From NCBI GenBank assembly GCA_977006965.1, contig OZ345358.1:1054001-1118000 (forward strand): DNA of 64,000 nucleotides, read 5' to 3'. Below are positions 8,156 to 17,874 of this stretch, piece after piece. Position numbers and translations under genes: made by a program. This DNA comes from Phymatolithon calcareum (taxonomy: Eukaryota; Rhodophyta; Florideophyceae; Hapalidiales). The number at the start of each line of letters is the position of its first letter. The first letter of the stretch is position 1. The notes under the pieces were generated by a model. That model was not told the origin of the DNA. It worked only from the letters and a program-made list of their open reading frames with translations, and did not search any database.

Positions 8156-10738
8156 TGTCTAGTTTACTAACCACCTCAATTGAGGATAAATCCCTCAATT
8201 GAGGGGCTTTTTGAAAGCTCAAAAAAGTATGTAGAAAGAATGCGAAACAGAAAGTTCGCGCCAACTTTGGGAAGGCGGGCTTGTGTTCTGCCTGAGGAGT
8301 ACCCAAACTACGGCCTTAAATGGGCGTCGTTCGGCGGTAGGAACGAAATTACAATTTTCAGTTAGAAGAAGCGGACCTGCCATGTCACGAGAAGAAGACC
8401 CGCGCCGAGTGGTCGGCGCGTCCGTACACACTAAGGCAACATCAGTGACCAGTCTCGCAGAGTGTTGCAGGCTCTATGGAGCCTTTTCCAAGTCAAAAAA
8501 GGTGAACGGCACAGTTCTGGAGGTACTATTGAATGAAATCAATGGTCGCGCAAGCACATCGCTTCGCGTGAAATGGGTCCTAGTTCAGAAACCGACTGAG
8601 AAAACTAAGATTAAGACACTCAAGATTGTTAACATCAAGGCAGGAAAGGTTGACGAAGGTTCTCCGTCCTCTCGAATGCTTGTATCAAGTCCCAGCACGC
8701 AGAACTCTGCACCACAAAATCCGGCTTACAGTACTCGTGGTCGTCCGTCTTCTTCGCCAAATGCCAGTTTATTGTCCCCAGTCGCAACCACAAGCTCTCC
8801 AAAACGGCACACAAGCTTCGATACAACCCTCAGAAGCTATGGACGCCCTATACCAGGCACTCTCGCCTACGCCATGCAAGGCTCTTGGGACCAGGTGTCG
8901 GAAGAGGAAGTAGATGTCATCACACCCGACCGCGAACCCAACGTTATTGCTCATGGGGTGCCATGGTACGAGCGACAAGTTCTATGCCCGATTGGAGGAC
9001 GAATTCCACGTCAGTTCTGGACAGTTCGCACTCCACATGGAGATTTTATATCGGAAAATGGTGGTATTGGGCATCAAACGCCCTATGATTGCTTTATGAC
9101 CATGTTTCCGCAAGGTCACCTTCGAAAAATAGCAGCATGGACGTCCGCGAAGCTGAAACGAATCGCGCGAAAAGAGACTACGGTCACAGAGCTGATTAAG
9201 TTTTTCGGAATCCTCGTCCTCATGACAAGATTTGAGTTCGGCGCTAAGCCAGATCTATGGCAGACAACCAGGCAGAACAAATACATTCCGGCTCCTTGTT
9301 TTTCAAACACTGGGATTTCAAGAGACAGGTTCACCGCATACCTTCGGTGCGTTACATTCAGCATACAACCTAGTGAAAGAGGCAGCATGTCTTCTGCGCA
9401 GTACCGCTGGGCGCTCGTTCAAGATTTTGTCGATGCCATAGACGAGCACCGAAAGCGCAATGTGTCGCCGTCGGACCTCATTTGCGTTGATGAGTCCATA
9501 TCTCGCTGGTATGGCAACGGAGGTCATTGGCTTGATGTCGGACTACCTCAGTACATTGCGATTAACCGTAAGCCGGAGAACGGTTGCGAGATACAGAACT
9601 CTGCATGTGGAAGAAGTGGGATAATGCTGCATCTCGAGCTCGTTACAACCGCAGAAGACGAGAAGAAAAAGGATTTCGAAGGCGAAATGGCCCATGGTAC
9701 AGCAGTTTTACGCCGTCTTGTTGCCGCATACTCTGGCACAAGGCGCATTGTCTGCGCGGATTCTTACTTTGCGAGTGTTGAATCTGCAGAGATGCTTCTT
9801 CGTTTGGGCCTAAAATTCGTTGGAGTCATCAAAACGGCGACTAAGAAGTATCCTATGGACTACCTATCAAGAATTGAGATTTCAGAAAGAGGTCAATGTG
9901 TTTCTCTCGTTGGAAAATCCTTGAACGGTGAGCCGTTAATGATGGCGGCTCTTTGGGTTGACCGGGATCGCCGCTATTTTATTTCGACTACCTCTACGAC
10001 ACTGGAAGGCAAACCGCACTCTCGTGTGCGTTGGCGTCAGCTTGAAGAAGGACCGTCTCGTGTTGAGCTGTCCGTGCCCCAGCCCGAGGTATGCGAGACG
10101 TACTACTCTGCGTGTGCGCAAATCGACAAGCACAATCGGTGCCGCCAAGAGAGTTTGGATCTTGAGAAGAAAGTCAACACCCTGGACTGGTCGGTCCGCG
10201 TTAACACATCTCTTTTGGCGATTTGTCTGGCTGACAGCTGGCTTTTAATCGCCGGTGCGCATGCAGAGTATCAGGATCACATGACGCAACGAAGGTATTA
10301 TGAAGTGCTGGCCGAGCAACTCATCGATAACTCGTTCGATTCGCGTAATACTCGTCGCCGCTCAACCACTCCTGAACGTACTTTTGTCTCCGGGAGCGGT
10401 GTTGGAACCCACTTAACCCCCACGAGAAAGAAAAGGAAGACTGCGGCTGGCATGATGACTAATTTTGCTTCGCAAAAGAACTGCAGGGTCTGCAAAGTCA
10501 AGAAGACAACGCTGGTGTGCTCATCATGTAACAGGCTAGATGGTGCCGCAATATTCATTTGCGGCACGTCTACTGGCAGGAATTTCTTCGCGAAGCATGT
10601 GGAAGACATCCATGAGATTGACGCTTTTGATGTGCCCGATAGTGAGTAGCTTTCATGCGCAAAAATTAAATGATTTTCGTTACCTCAATTGAGGGAAAAG
10701 TGCCCCTCAATTGAGGAAAAATTTCAGTAAACTAGACA
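8156..10738 (+). mobile_element. piggyBac-like transposon, apparently intact
   Basis: Perfect 12-bp terminal inverted repeats TGTCTAGTTTAC/GTAAACTAGACA are followed inside by paired palindromes CCTCAATTGAGG (8174, 8193; 10683, 10705). Direct repeats CTAG (8152-8155 and 10739-10742) flank it. The 2583-bp element contains one long open transposase frame. The second, decayed copy at 40962 has an unambiguous empty site in unit 1 showing a single CTAG. The family is therefore flanked by CTAG, while canonical piggyBac elements use TTAA. Confidence 0.9.
8382..10649 (+). CDS. piggyBac-type transposase (DDE_Tnp_1_7)
   Basis: The protein has 755 residues from ATG 8382; upstream in-frame sequence lacks another ATG. 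The N-terminal 180 residues are Ser/Pro-rich and low complexity. The catalytic core starts near residue 270 (TELIKFFGILVLM; SRDRFTAYLRCVTF). Candidate catalytic acidic residues are D370 (LICVDESISRWY), D460 (VCADSYFASVESAE) and D582 (CAQIDKHNRC), the spacing and contexts typical of PiggyBac/PGBD proteins. The last about 55 residues hold a Cys/His cluster (CRVCK, CSSCN, FICG, HVEDIHE) like the C-terminal zinc finger that binds the element ends. No internal stop or frameshift was found, so the element may be autonomous. Activity cannot be inferred from sequence alone. Confidence 0.88.
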   Translation: MSREEDPRRVVGASVHTKATSVTSLAECCRLYGAFSKSKKVNGTVLEVLLNEINGRASTSLRVKWVLVQKPTEKTKIKTLKIVNIKAGKVDEGSPSSRMLVSSPSTQNSAPQNPAYSTRGRPSSSPNASLLSPVATTSSPKRHTSFDTTLRSYGRPIPGTLAYAMQGSWDQVSEEEVDVITPDREPNVIAHGVPWYERQVLCPIGGRIPRQFWTVRTPHGDFISENGGIGHQTPYDCFMTMFPQGHLRKIAAWTSAKLKRIARKETTVTELIKFFGILVLMTRFEFGAKPDLWQTTRQNKYIPAPCFSNTGISRDRFTAYLRCVTFSIQPSERGSMSSAQYRWALVQDFVDAIDEHRKRNVSPSDLICVDESISRWYGNGGHWLDVGLPQYIAINRKPENGCEIQNSACGRSGIMLHLELVTTAEDEKKKDFEGEMAHGTAVLRRLVAAYSGTRRIVCADSYFASVESAEMLLRLGLKFVGVIKTATKKYPMDYLSRIEISERGQCVSLVGKSLNGEPLMMAALWVDRDRRYFISTTSTTLEGKPHSRVRWRQLEEGPSRVELSVPQPEVCETYYSACAQIDKHNRCRQESLDLEKKVNTLDWSVRVNTSLLAICLADSWLLIAGAHAEYQDHMTQRRYYEVLAEQLIDNSFDSRNTRRRSTTPERTFVSGSGVGTHLTPTRKKRKTAAGMMTNFASQKNCRVCKVKKTTLVCSSCNRLDGAAIFICGTSTGRNFFAKHVEDIHEIDAFDVPDSE

Positions 10739-11188
10739 CTAGATGTTGAATAATGTACACTTTGTGTAATTCGAATAACCTGCAATAAACAAACAAACAA
10801 ATATCTACGAACGGCGTAACAGAATCTTCTACGCTTTCCAGAATAGATACTGCGCAGAATCGATTGATGGTTCTCGGAAACATCGGACTCCACGGAAAAG
10901 GGTTCACACCCTCTACATGCTTAAGACTATATAAGGCGCTCGTCCGACCACTGACGGAGTATCTTCTCTCGTTCGCAGATCTGATGTGTAACATCCTTCG
11001 CGCACAGGACGCTCAAGAGAGCAACCTGTTCTCAAGAATGTCCGGCACCTGGTGCAAGAATATGCAGGCCCGCTTTCGAGGAATATACCGCCTGGAGTCC
11101 ATTCAACTACGTCAAGCGCATTTGAGCTCCAAGTTCCTAACAACACAGAAATTTCGAAGAAAAAAGGCACTTGAGCTTCCCAAGGGCA

Positions 11189-11471
11189 TGTTGCATCTGA
11201 TCTGGACATACCCAGATCAGTGCATTACGCGTATGCATGTAGCGCGATAATTTTGTGCTGTGCATATGTAATGATACCGGATACGGATTATCGATCTCGT
11301 GTTCATCCCGATAGGGATTTCGGTGCGCCTTTCTGTGCACCCTCAAATAGATACCCTTGTGTGTCCCATAAAATAGTATATAAGATAGTTTGTTGCTACA
11401 GCAAAAATAAAATAGGCAGAGTTGATTCACTCCGGAAGCTGAATGTTCTCTCGCTGCTATCCACAGCAATA
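11189..11471 (+). repeat. 5' LTR of the gypsy element
   Basis: The LTR begins TGTTGCATCTGATC and ends CCACAGCAATA. It matches the 3' LTR closely but lacks about 36 bp found there after position 16442. Confidence 0.88.
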
Positions 11472-11505
11472 GTGATCACTACTATTGGAAAGCACCGGCT
11501 TTACA

Positions 11506-12996
11506 ATGGCTGCCAACTCTGGGCAGCAGGCCGGACAACATCTGTTCACTCCAGTATCACATCCCGAATTACGGAAGCAGGGGCGACATTACATTCATAC
11601 TTTTCTAAGGGAAAGGGAGCGTTACTTGTTGAAGGTTAACGACGCTATTAGAAGTGGGGCAGACATTACACCCACCACGCTGAAGGCCTCGATTGATCCT
11701 GATTTGTTTGTTTCGCTCATCTCGCATGGAGAATTCGAGGGCGTCACGGATGTGACCAGTCTATCCGAACAAGCGCTTAAGGTTTGGCTCCAAAGAAAAG
11801 ACACTGTCCTTCTCGAAGCTTTGAGTCTAGAGGAACTTGAGAAGGCTGTCAAGAAGACCGTACGAATGAACTTGAACGAGTCTGACCCCAGTTTGAGAAT
11901 CATTTCTCTTTTCAGTGACTATTAAACTTTACTTCGCTCGAAGAAGTGGGGAGATCTTACCAAGAATAATCCCAAGGTGGCTACTGTGCATATTTTTGAC
12001 CTGCTCCGTCCACATTCTTTGAGGAAACGTATCGAGAACGACTTAGCGCTTGGCAAGCGAGATCTGCGAAAAAACTGGCTGGCATTTTACAAGCATGTGA
12101 TAGAGAAGGCCATCGCATGTGATGAATTCGTACCTGTGCGTCCTGGTCTCACTCCTTATGATGGCGACAGATCCACTACAGCGTCCAGTTCGGGAGAATC
12201 AAATGGAAATGGACGGCGCAGAACATCTACAGCGCCTACTGCATCAACGCCTGCAGTGGCAGGGTCGAGAACTCCAAAGGCATCTCAAGCACAACCTCGT
12301 GCTCCAGGAGCTCAAGAAAAACCCATGGACACTCCTGCTATGGAGATTCCCCTATGTCTCAATATATCTGTCTGTACAGAGAGGCACTATATCAAGGATT
12401 GTCCTAAAACAAGCCCCGAGCAAAAGGCAAGACTTCTCAAGGAGTTGTACGAAAGGATGCGCAAAAAGCCCAAGCTGAGAAAGTTTACTAACACAGATCT
12501 CGTGAACTGGACAAATGACGACGGCAAGTACTGTGCGAAATTGGCAGATTGCATTGACGTCATCGTCAATGGTGGTACAGGTGCAGACCATTCCGCCCTC
12601 TGTGATGCGCATCTGGAACAATGTGCTGATGCTGGTGTTTCTGTCAACATACTTCCCCTACGCGAACCGATAACAATGGGCGTGGCATTGGGAGATGCTG
12701 TTTCTGATGAATGCCACAACTTTAAAGCGGAGAGAAAGGCTCGTATTTCCATTACGCAAAAGGCTTCCAATGGCCTTCTAAGATTCAGGAACGTGGAATT
12801 TTTGGTCTTTAAAGAACACATGACGGAAGTGCTCTTATCTCGCCCTCTCTTGAAGTCCATCGGCTTCAACCTTGACCATCACCTCGCTGCAGTGCGGGAG
12901 GTCGTGCATGACAAGGACTTCTCACATATAGGGTTTTCAGCTAAAGTCCAAGGTGACGAAAACGAGGCTATTACTCCAAGCCAATTGGCTCGCTAG
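11506..12996 (+). pseudogene. gypsy gag/protease region, one internal stop
   Basis: The frame opens at ATG 11506 (MAANSGQQAG) and runs to 12996 with a single in-frame TAA at 11923-11925. The two halves read as one gag-like polyprotein. It has a charged helical N-terminus, a Ser/Thr/Pro-rich linker and a degenerate zinc knuckle (CTERHYIKDCP near 12370). The region after it (CIDVIVNGGTGADHSALCD) sits where an aspartic protease is expected, but its active-site triplet is not clear. Confidence 0.7.
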
Positions 12997-13226
12997 CTCC
13001 TGAAAAACAACACTCAAGATGGGGACGCTACTCCAATTGATGACCAATCTCCTGGTGCTGCTCATGATATTGATACAAGACCGGCACCACTCAAAGAAAG
13101 TAACTACTCTTCCGTCCGCATCCCATATTCTACGGCGATGACTGGGAAGATGATGGCCTAGAGCCTGATGACAAGGTATCTGTTGGCATCGATGACAGGG
13201 CCAGTACAGACACAATAATTGAGGAA

Positions 13227-14836
13227 ATGCTTCAGCGTGCACTGCGAAACGGGTTTCCAAAAGACAAGTTTCCGAATCTGAAGTCCCTCGTCATGAAATA
13301 CAAAGACATTTTCAGGTCAAAAATGAGTTCTGACCCGCCCGCTAACGTTCCTGCTATGGAAATCAAGTTAACTTCTCAATCGACACCTGTTCGTGTGAAA
13401 CAGAGGAGGTACTCTCAGCTTAGGCTTGTGAGGAGAAATCCTACCACTCGTTGGGCAAGCGCCCCTCTAATAGTGCCTAAGAAAGGACCTGAAGGGTATA
13501 GATTCACCGTGGATCTTCGACCTGTGAATGCACAGACAGAACCCCAAGCATGGCCTATGCCTAACTTCGAAACCATTGCGTCTGAGGTCGCAGGTGACAA
13601 ATGCTACGCAACAATGGATCTTTTCCAAGGTTTCTGGCAATTACCGCTAGACGAAAGCTCACAGGAATGTCAGAGCTTTATCACGCCTGATGGTGTCTTC
13701 ACTCCACCGCGTGTTCTACAAGGCCAGACAAACGCTTCCGCGCATTTTCAAGCTACCACCCAAGAGCTTTGTATTTCAATTCGGGAGAAGCTCTTACAAT
13801 GGATTGATGATCTTCTTTTTCATGCCACATCAGAGGATGACCTTCTTCACGTCCTTTAAATCTTTTTTGAGATTTGCTCAACCTATGGGCTAAAATTGAA
13901 TGTCAAAAAATGTGAACTCTTCCTCACCAAAGTCAAGTGGTGCGGAAGAATCATTACCCCTGAAGGCATCACACTAGATCCTGAGCGCATGAACGCTGCC
14001 CTTAAAATGAAGGCGCCTGTCACAGGCGGTGACCTTCAACAATTTCTATGTGTGTCCAACTGGATGAGGTCTGCTATACCTGAGTACAATAAGCTCACCA
14101 GCGAATTGGCTGGAACTCTTGAAGATGTTTACAAAGAGGCTGGAAAAAGAACAAGTCGAGCAGTCTCCAAAGTTCAATTACTTCCGATGTTTTGGAAGCA
14201 AGAGCAGCAAAAGCAATTTGAGAAGCTCAAGCAAGCTCTTCACTCAGGTGTGACGTTGGCTGATCCAAAAGACACTCATAAAATGTGTCTATTTACTGAC
14301 GCCTCGTATTCGCACTGGTCTGGCGTCCTCACACAGATTCCTTAGCGTGAAATTGATCTGGGCTTCGATGATCAACATCATGAACCCCTTTCATGTCAGG
14401 ATCTTTTCGCGGTTCGAGCGTCCGTTGGTCAACTGCAGAGAAGGAAGCTTTTGCAATCGTGGAGTCCGTCTCACGTCTTGATTACATGCTTCAGCGACCA
14501 GAGGGATTTCACATCTTCACAGACCACAAGAATCTTGTTTTCATCTTTAACCCCGTGCTATCTAATCCCAAAATAACTAAGCACGTCGCCAACAAAGTCG
14601 AAAGTTGGGCTTTGCGGCTGGCTGGGTACAGGTATACTATCACACATATCAATGGTGAAGAAAACGTATGGGCAGATTTGCTTTCTCGATGGGGCGATTC
14701 GCCCCAAAGTGAGCTTGTCATTCATGGTTCTCTTTCAGCTTTATTTCTAGCTCCTCATGCTCCGGGATATGACCCAGATTTTCGTTGGCCTAAGATCTCG
14801 GATCTTGAAATGCAAGAGATTTCTTTAAAAGAATGA
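13227..14836 (+). pseudogene. gypsy reverse transcriptase and RNase H, broken
   Basis: Reverse transcriptase landmarks are FTVDLRPVNAQTEPQAWPMP, CYATMDLFQGFWQLPLDE, a GVFTPPRVLQGQTNA segment and the catalytic box QWIDDLLFH (near 13800). The thumb follows in the same frame after a stop at 13857. RNase H reads KMCLFTDASYSHWSG and, after a TAG at 14343 and a frameshift, WSTAEKEAFAIVE, FTDHKNLVFIF and INGEENVWADLLSRW. Confidence 0.85.
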
Positions 14837-14849
14837 ACTGAGGCTGCGC

Positions 14850-16238
14850 CTTCTGAATCCGATTCAAATGGGCTTCGAATTGACAAATCGGGCTCGGTTT
14901 GGGTACCATCCATTGCTTTACGAATGCAGATCAGGATGTGCATCATTGGGCACACAGGAAGAGGAGGACACAGAGGCGCAGCAACTACCTTTGAAAACAT
15001 ACGTGAACATCTTCACTGACAATCGATGAAGAAAGACATTGTAATATTTTGAAACACCTGCCTCCACTGTGTTTCCACAATTGGTGGAACTCGAGTTCCC
15101 AAACCGATGGGGCATGCCCTTCATTCAGATGCACCAAACGATCTGGTTCATTTTGATTTCCTTTAGATGGGAATTTGTACCGGAGAAACTCCCTATGTAT
15201 TGATCCTCAAAGATGATGCTTAACGCTTTACTTGGCTCGAACCTTGCGCAGGTGCCGACGCCGAGCACGTTGTGGAAGCACTCTTGCGTTGGTTTGCATC
15301 TTTTGGTGTTGTTCAGAACTGGACCTCTGATCAAGGATCCCACTTTAAAAATTCTGTCTTGAAGGCATTGAACAGAGCCCTTCATGTACATCACAGCTTC
15401 ACAACACCGAGCTGTCCGCAGTCTAACGGAACTGTGGAGTCGGTATGAAAAGAGGTTCTGCGCGTTTCCCGGGCGTTGTTGTCTGAATTTCGAATGAAAG
15501 ACACGGAATGGCCAGCAGTGATTCGCATTATTCAAAGCGTACTCAATCATTCAAAGCGTGCATCACTGATGAATCGAGCTCTAATCACCGTTTTCACTGG
15601 TTTGCCCGGAGACAACCCTCTTCGAACCATTTGCAGTCCCCACACAACGGTACCGAAGACGATTGAGTTTATTAAGGCTCAAAAACTTCTCAAGATCGAC
15701 AAGCTTGCCAAGTGGTCGACAAAATGTATAGGCAAATTCCTCAAAATCGCACGAGGCGAAGGGAGCAGGCTGTAAAAGCTCACAAGCGGAAAACTCACAT
15801 TCATGACGCAAACTTTGAGCTCGGAGAATTCGTCTTGGTTTCCCAAAAGGTTGCGAAAGATGGACACAAGCTACGCTTAAAATGGCGTGGCCCAAGACGC
15901 ATTAGCCGCATTGTGTCCCAATACATCTACGAAGTTGAGGATCTTATCACTGGGAATGTACTCTGATCCATGCCAACCGTTTGAAGTTCTATAATGACTC
16001 AAAGCTGGACTTATCTGAAACTTTGTTGGATACCATAGATCACAACAACCCACTCTTTAACACCGTCTCGAAGCTTCTCGATATTCGCTTTAATCATACT
16101 TCCGAAGCTTACTAGGTTAAGACAAAGTGGCGCGGATTTGATTGCAAAGAACTAGGCTGGGAACCTCTTCTGAACCTACACGAAGATATTCCCGATATGC
16201 TAAACAGGTTTTCATTCAAGCACCATGATCAAGATTAG
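14850..16238 (+). pseudogene. gypsy integrase with C-terminal chromodomain, broken
   Basis: A zinc-binding-like start (IIGHTGRGGHRGAATT), a core with WTSDQGSHF and SNGTVE, and a GPRRI-containing C-terminal region can be read across several stops. The end (16111-16238) reads VKTKWRGFD...GWEPLLNLHEDIP, a chromodomain signature as in chromoviruses, which use it to target chromatin. Confidence 0.8.
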
Positions 16239-16286
16239 TTCAAGCTGCTAAGGACACTCTAACGGTCGTCTCTTGAAAGAGAGGAC

Positions 16287-16604
16287 AGTTGCACCTGATC
16301 TAGATACACCCAGATCAGTGCATTACGCGTATGCATGTAGCGAGATAATTTTGTGCTGTGCATATGTAATAATACCGGATACGGATTATCGATCTCGTGT
16401 TCATCCCGATAGGGATTTCGGTGCGCCTTTCTGTGCATCCTCAATTTGTGTTACCCGATTTGGATTGACATTCAAGCAAATTGATACCCTTGTGTGTCCC
16501 ATAAAATAGTATATAAGATAGTTTCTCGCTACAGCAAAAATAAAATAGGCAGAGTTGATTCACTCCGGAAGCTGAATGTTCTCTCGCTGCTATCCACCGC
16601 AATA
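16287..16604 (+). repeat. 3' LTR of the gypsy element
   Basis: It matches the 5' LTR from AGTTGCACCTGATC to CACCGCAATA and is followed by the GGGCA target duplication. It contains about 36 bp (TTTGTGTTACCCGATTTGG region) that the 5' LTR lacks. Confidence 0.88.
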
Positions 16605-16966
16605 GGGCACAATACGACTGGCAATATTGAACGAGACAAACGATGTGCTTCACAAAGCTCTTCTCTGTACCTCTACAGAGGTATTTACGCGCAACCTAGA
16701 TGCCACGACAAATGTAAACGCAAGAACGCAGAAGAACGCAAAAAAATGGATAATGTCTCCCTCCTAAAGCCGCTGGACGGGAGGGCCGGCGCCCTCGTCA
16801 GCCCATCAAGAACGACTTTCACAATTTCTCATCCTCAAAAAAGCGAAGCACAGGCTTCTTTGCACGCACTGGTTATTTCACCGCTTCCCATACTCCTGGA
16901 AAGAGCAAGCAAGAAACGAAGATTCCGAACTAGATGAAACCCTCAACGATATTTCAAACTTAATGC

Positions 16967-17520
16967 CAGGGATCGGAACAATGCCATTGCAAGCGATTGG
17001 AGAAAAAGATGCAATACCCAAAGCGGAGGGCGTCTCACACGGCGAGGCAATGCGAATTGCAATACTGGTAGTCGTAGAAATCCTAATTGCAATGATCTCG
17101 GGCGATGAATATCGTTTAATGGTCATGTAAAGCATAAAACACTACAACAGAAACAGCCACACATTCACGCCAGGTTGCAAATGAGCAGCCAGCAAGGTAC
17201 AATATGATAAGGGTTTGCCTTACATTTGCTGTTATCACGAGGAATCGACAGTGACGTTGTAAGAAAATAGCCAGCACGGTATAATCAAGGAAAGTATGCC
17301 TTACATGTACTGTTGCCGGGATGTCGACGATTCGTGGTCAGCTGGCGCACGACTGGTACGTAGTTAGGGTACCTAAATTAGTGTAGCCACTTCAGCAATC
17401 GGTATTGAAAGCACCAAAGATGGCGCAATGCAAATTGCAATGCTGCAGAATGACCCAATCTTCGATTTCTATTGAGGATTGCAATTCATTGCAATGTCAA
17501 TCCATTTTAACCGACCCCTG
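16967..17520. mobile_element. hAT-type MITE within the LINE remnant
   Basis: The ends CAGGGATCGG and CCGACCCCTG are inverted repeats, flanked by 8-bp direct repeats CTTAATGC (16959-16966) and CTTCATGC (17521-17528) that differ at one base. Unit 3 near 47635 shows the uninterrupted sequence. Internal ATTGCAAT motifs resemble those of the MITE at 4618, so the two are probably one family. Confidence 0.82.
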
Positions 17521-17528
17521 CTTCATGC

Positions 17529-17789
17529 TCAAACAACGACTTTCTGATATTCAAAAAGAGATGCTGGAAATGGCAGTCGATACTGTCCAAAGAAAATGTC
17601 CGAAATCAACTACTTAAATGAGAACGTAAGCGAAGGAATGTAGCGCAACCAAAAGTCTCTCAGGTGCAATGATAATTGACAAACGGAGCTTCAATTAAAC
17701 AGAAATCCAATCCAATCCGTTTCTATTGTGAGATCAATTACACCTACAGTAACTACAGAAGGCCATTTACAATTACACCGAACACTGCT
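17529..17789 (+). other. LINE 3' end with (AATCC)n tail upstream of kinase copy 2
   Basis: The frame ending DIQKEMLEMAVDTVQRKCPKSTT is followed by a short 3' region and the tail AAATCCAATCCAATCCG. The same sequence precedes kinase copies 3 and 4, and an inverted copy lies at 54925-55110, so this flank is derived from a mobile element. Confidence 0.65.
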
Positions 17790-17842
17790 GTAGCCAATTT
17801 TGGCTACAATTTTGTTGATTCTGAAGCGGTTTTTATCCGCTT
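17790..17842 (+). promoter_or_regulatory. Dyad elements upstream of kinase copy 2
   Basis: GTAGCCAATTTTGGCTAC (17790-17807) is a perfect 18-bp palindrome, and AAGCGGTTTTTATCCGCTT (17824-17842) is a perfect stem with a 7-nt loop. Both keep their place before the ATG as in the intact gene. Confidence 0.45.
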
Positions 17843-17874
17843 GATCCCTAAACACCGTCACCCTTCATGGCACT

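Larger units (their letters stand above)
7919..10800 (+). repeat. SINE A, tRNA-like, interrupted by piggyBac-like element
   Basis: The head (7919-8035) has an A-box-like TGGTATAGTGG and a B-box GGTTCGAGTCC. The body is about 120 bp, and the 3' tail is AATAAACAAACAAACAA (10785-10800). Direct repeats ATATCTACGAAC flank it (7907-7918 and 10801-10812), and unit 3 shows the empty site. Without the internal transposon it measures about 295 bp. Other copies lie at 32054-32260 and 62250-62480. Confidence 0.75.
7736..11188 (+). pseudogene. LINE reverse transcriptase C-terminal fragment, interrupted
   Basis: The fragment reads ASDWAASTEMVWNTTVGKS, then ETVSETTYLGIYIS, then after the interruption GNIGLHGKGFTPSTCLRLY and KALVRPLTEY. 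These are landmarks of the region just after the catalytic YADD box of non-LTR reverse transcriptases. The 5' end, with YADD, is absent, as in a 5'-truncated LINE. SINE A (7919-10800) splits it, with a 12-bp target duplication. The gypsy element splits it again at 11189. The uninterrupted sequence is at 46711-47292. After the gypsy and MITE insertions the element ends near 17725 with an (AATCC)n tail. Confidence 0.8.
11189..16604 (+). mobile_element. Ty3/gypsy retrotransposon with chromodomain, decayed
   Basis: Two LTRs (11189-11471; 16287-16604) and 5-bp direct repeats GGGCA (11184-11188; 16605-16609) bound the element, and unit 3 has the empty site. The order is gag-protease, reverse transcriptase, RNase H, integrase, then a C-terminal chromodomain. 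That order with integrase after RNase H defines Ty3/gypsy. A candidate primer-binding site (TGGAAAGCACCGG, 11486) lies 14 nt beyond the LTR, and the polypurine tract GAAAGAGAGGAC precedes the 3' LTR. Many stops and frameshifts show it is dead. Confidence 0.9.
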
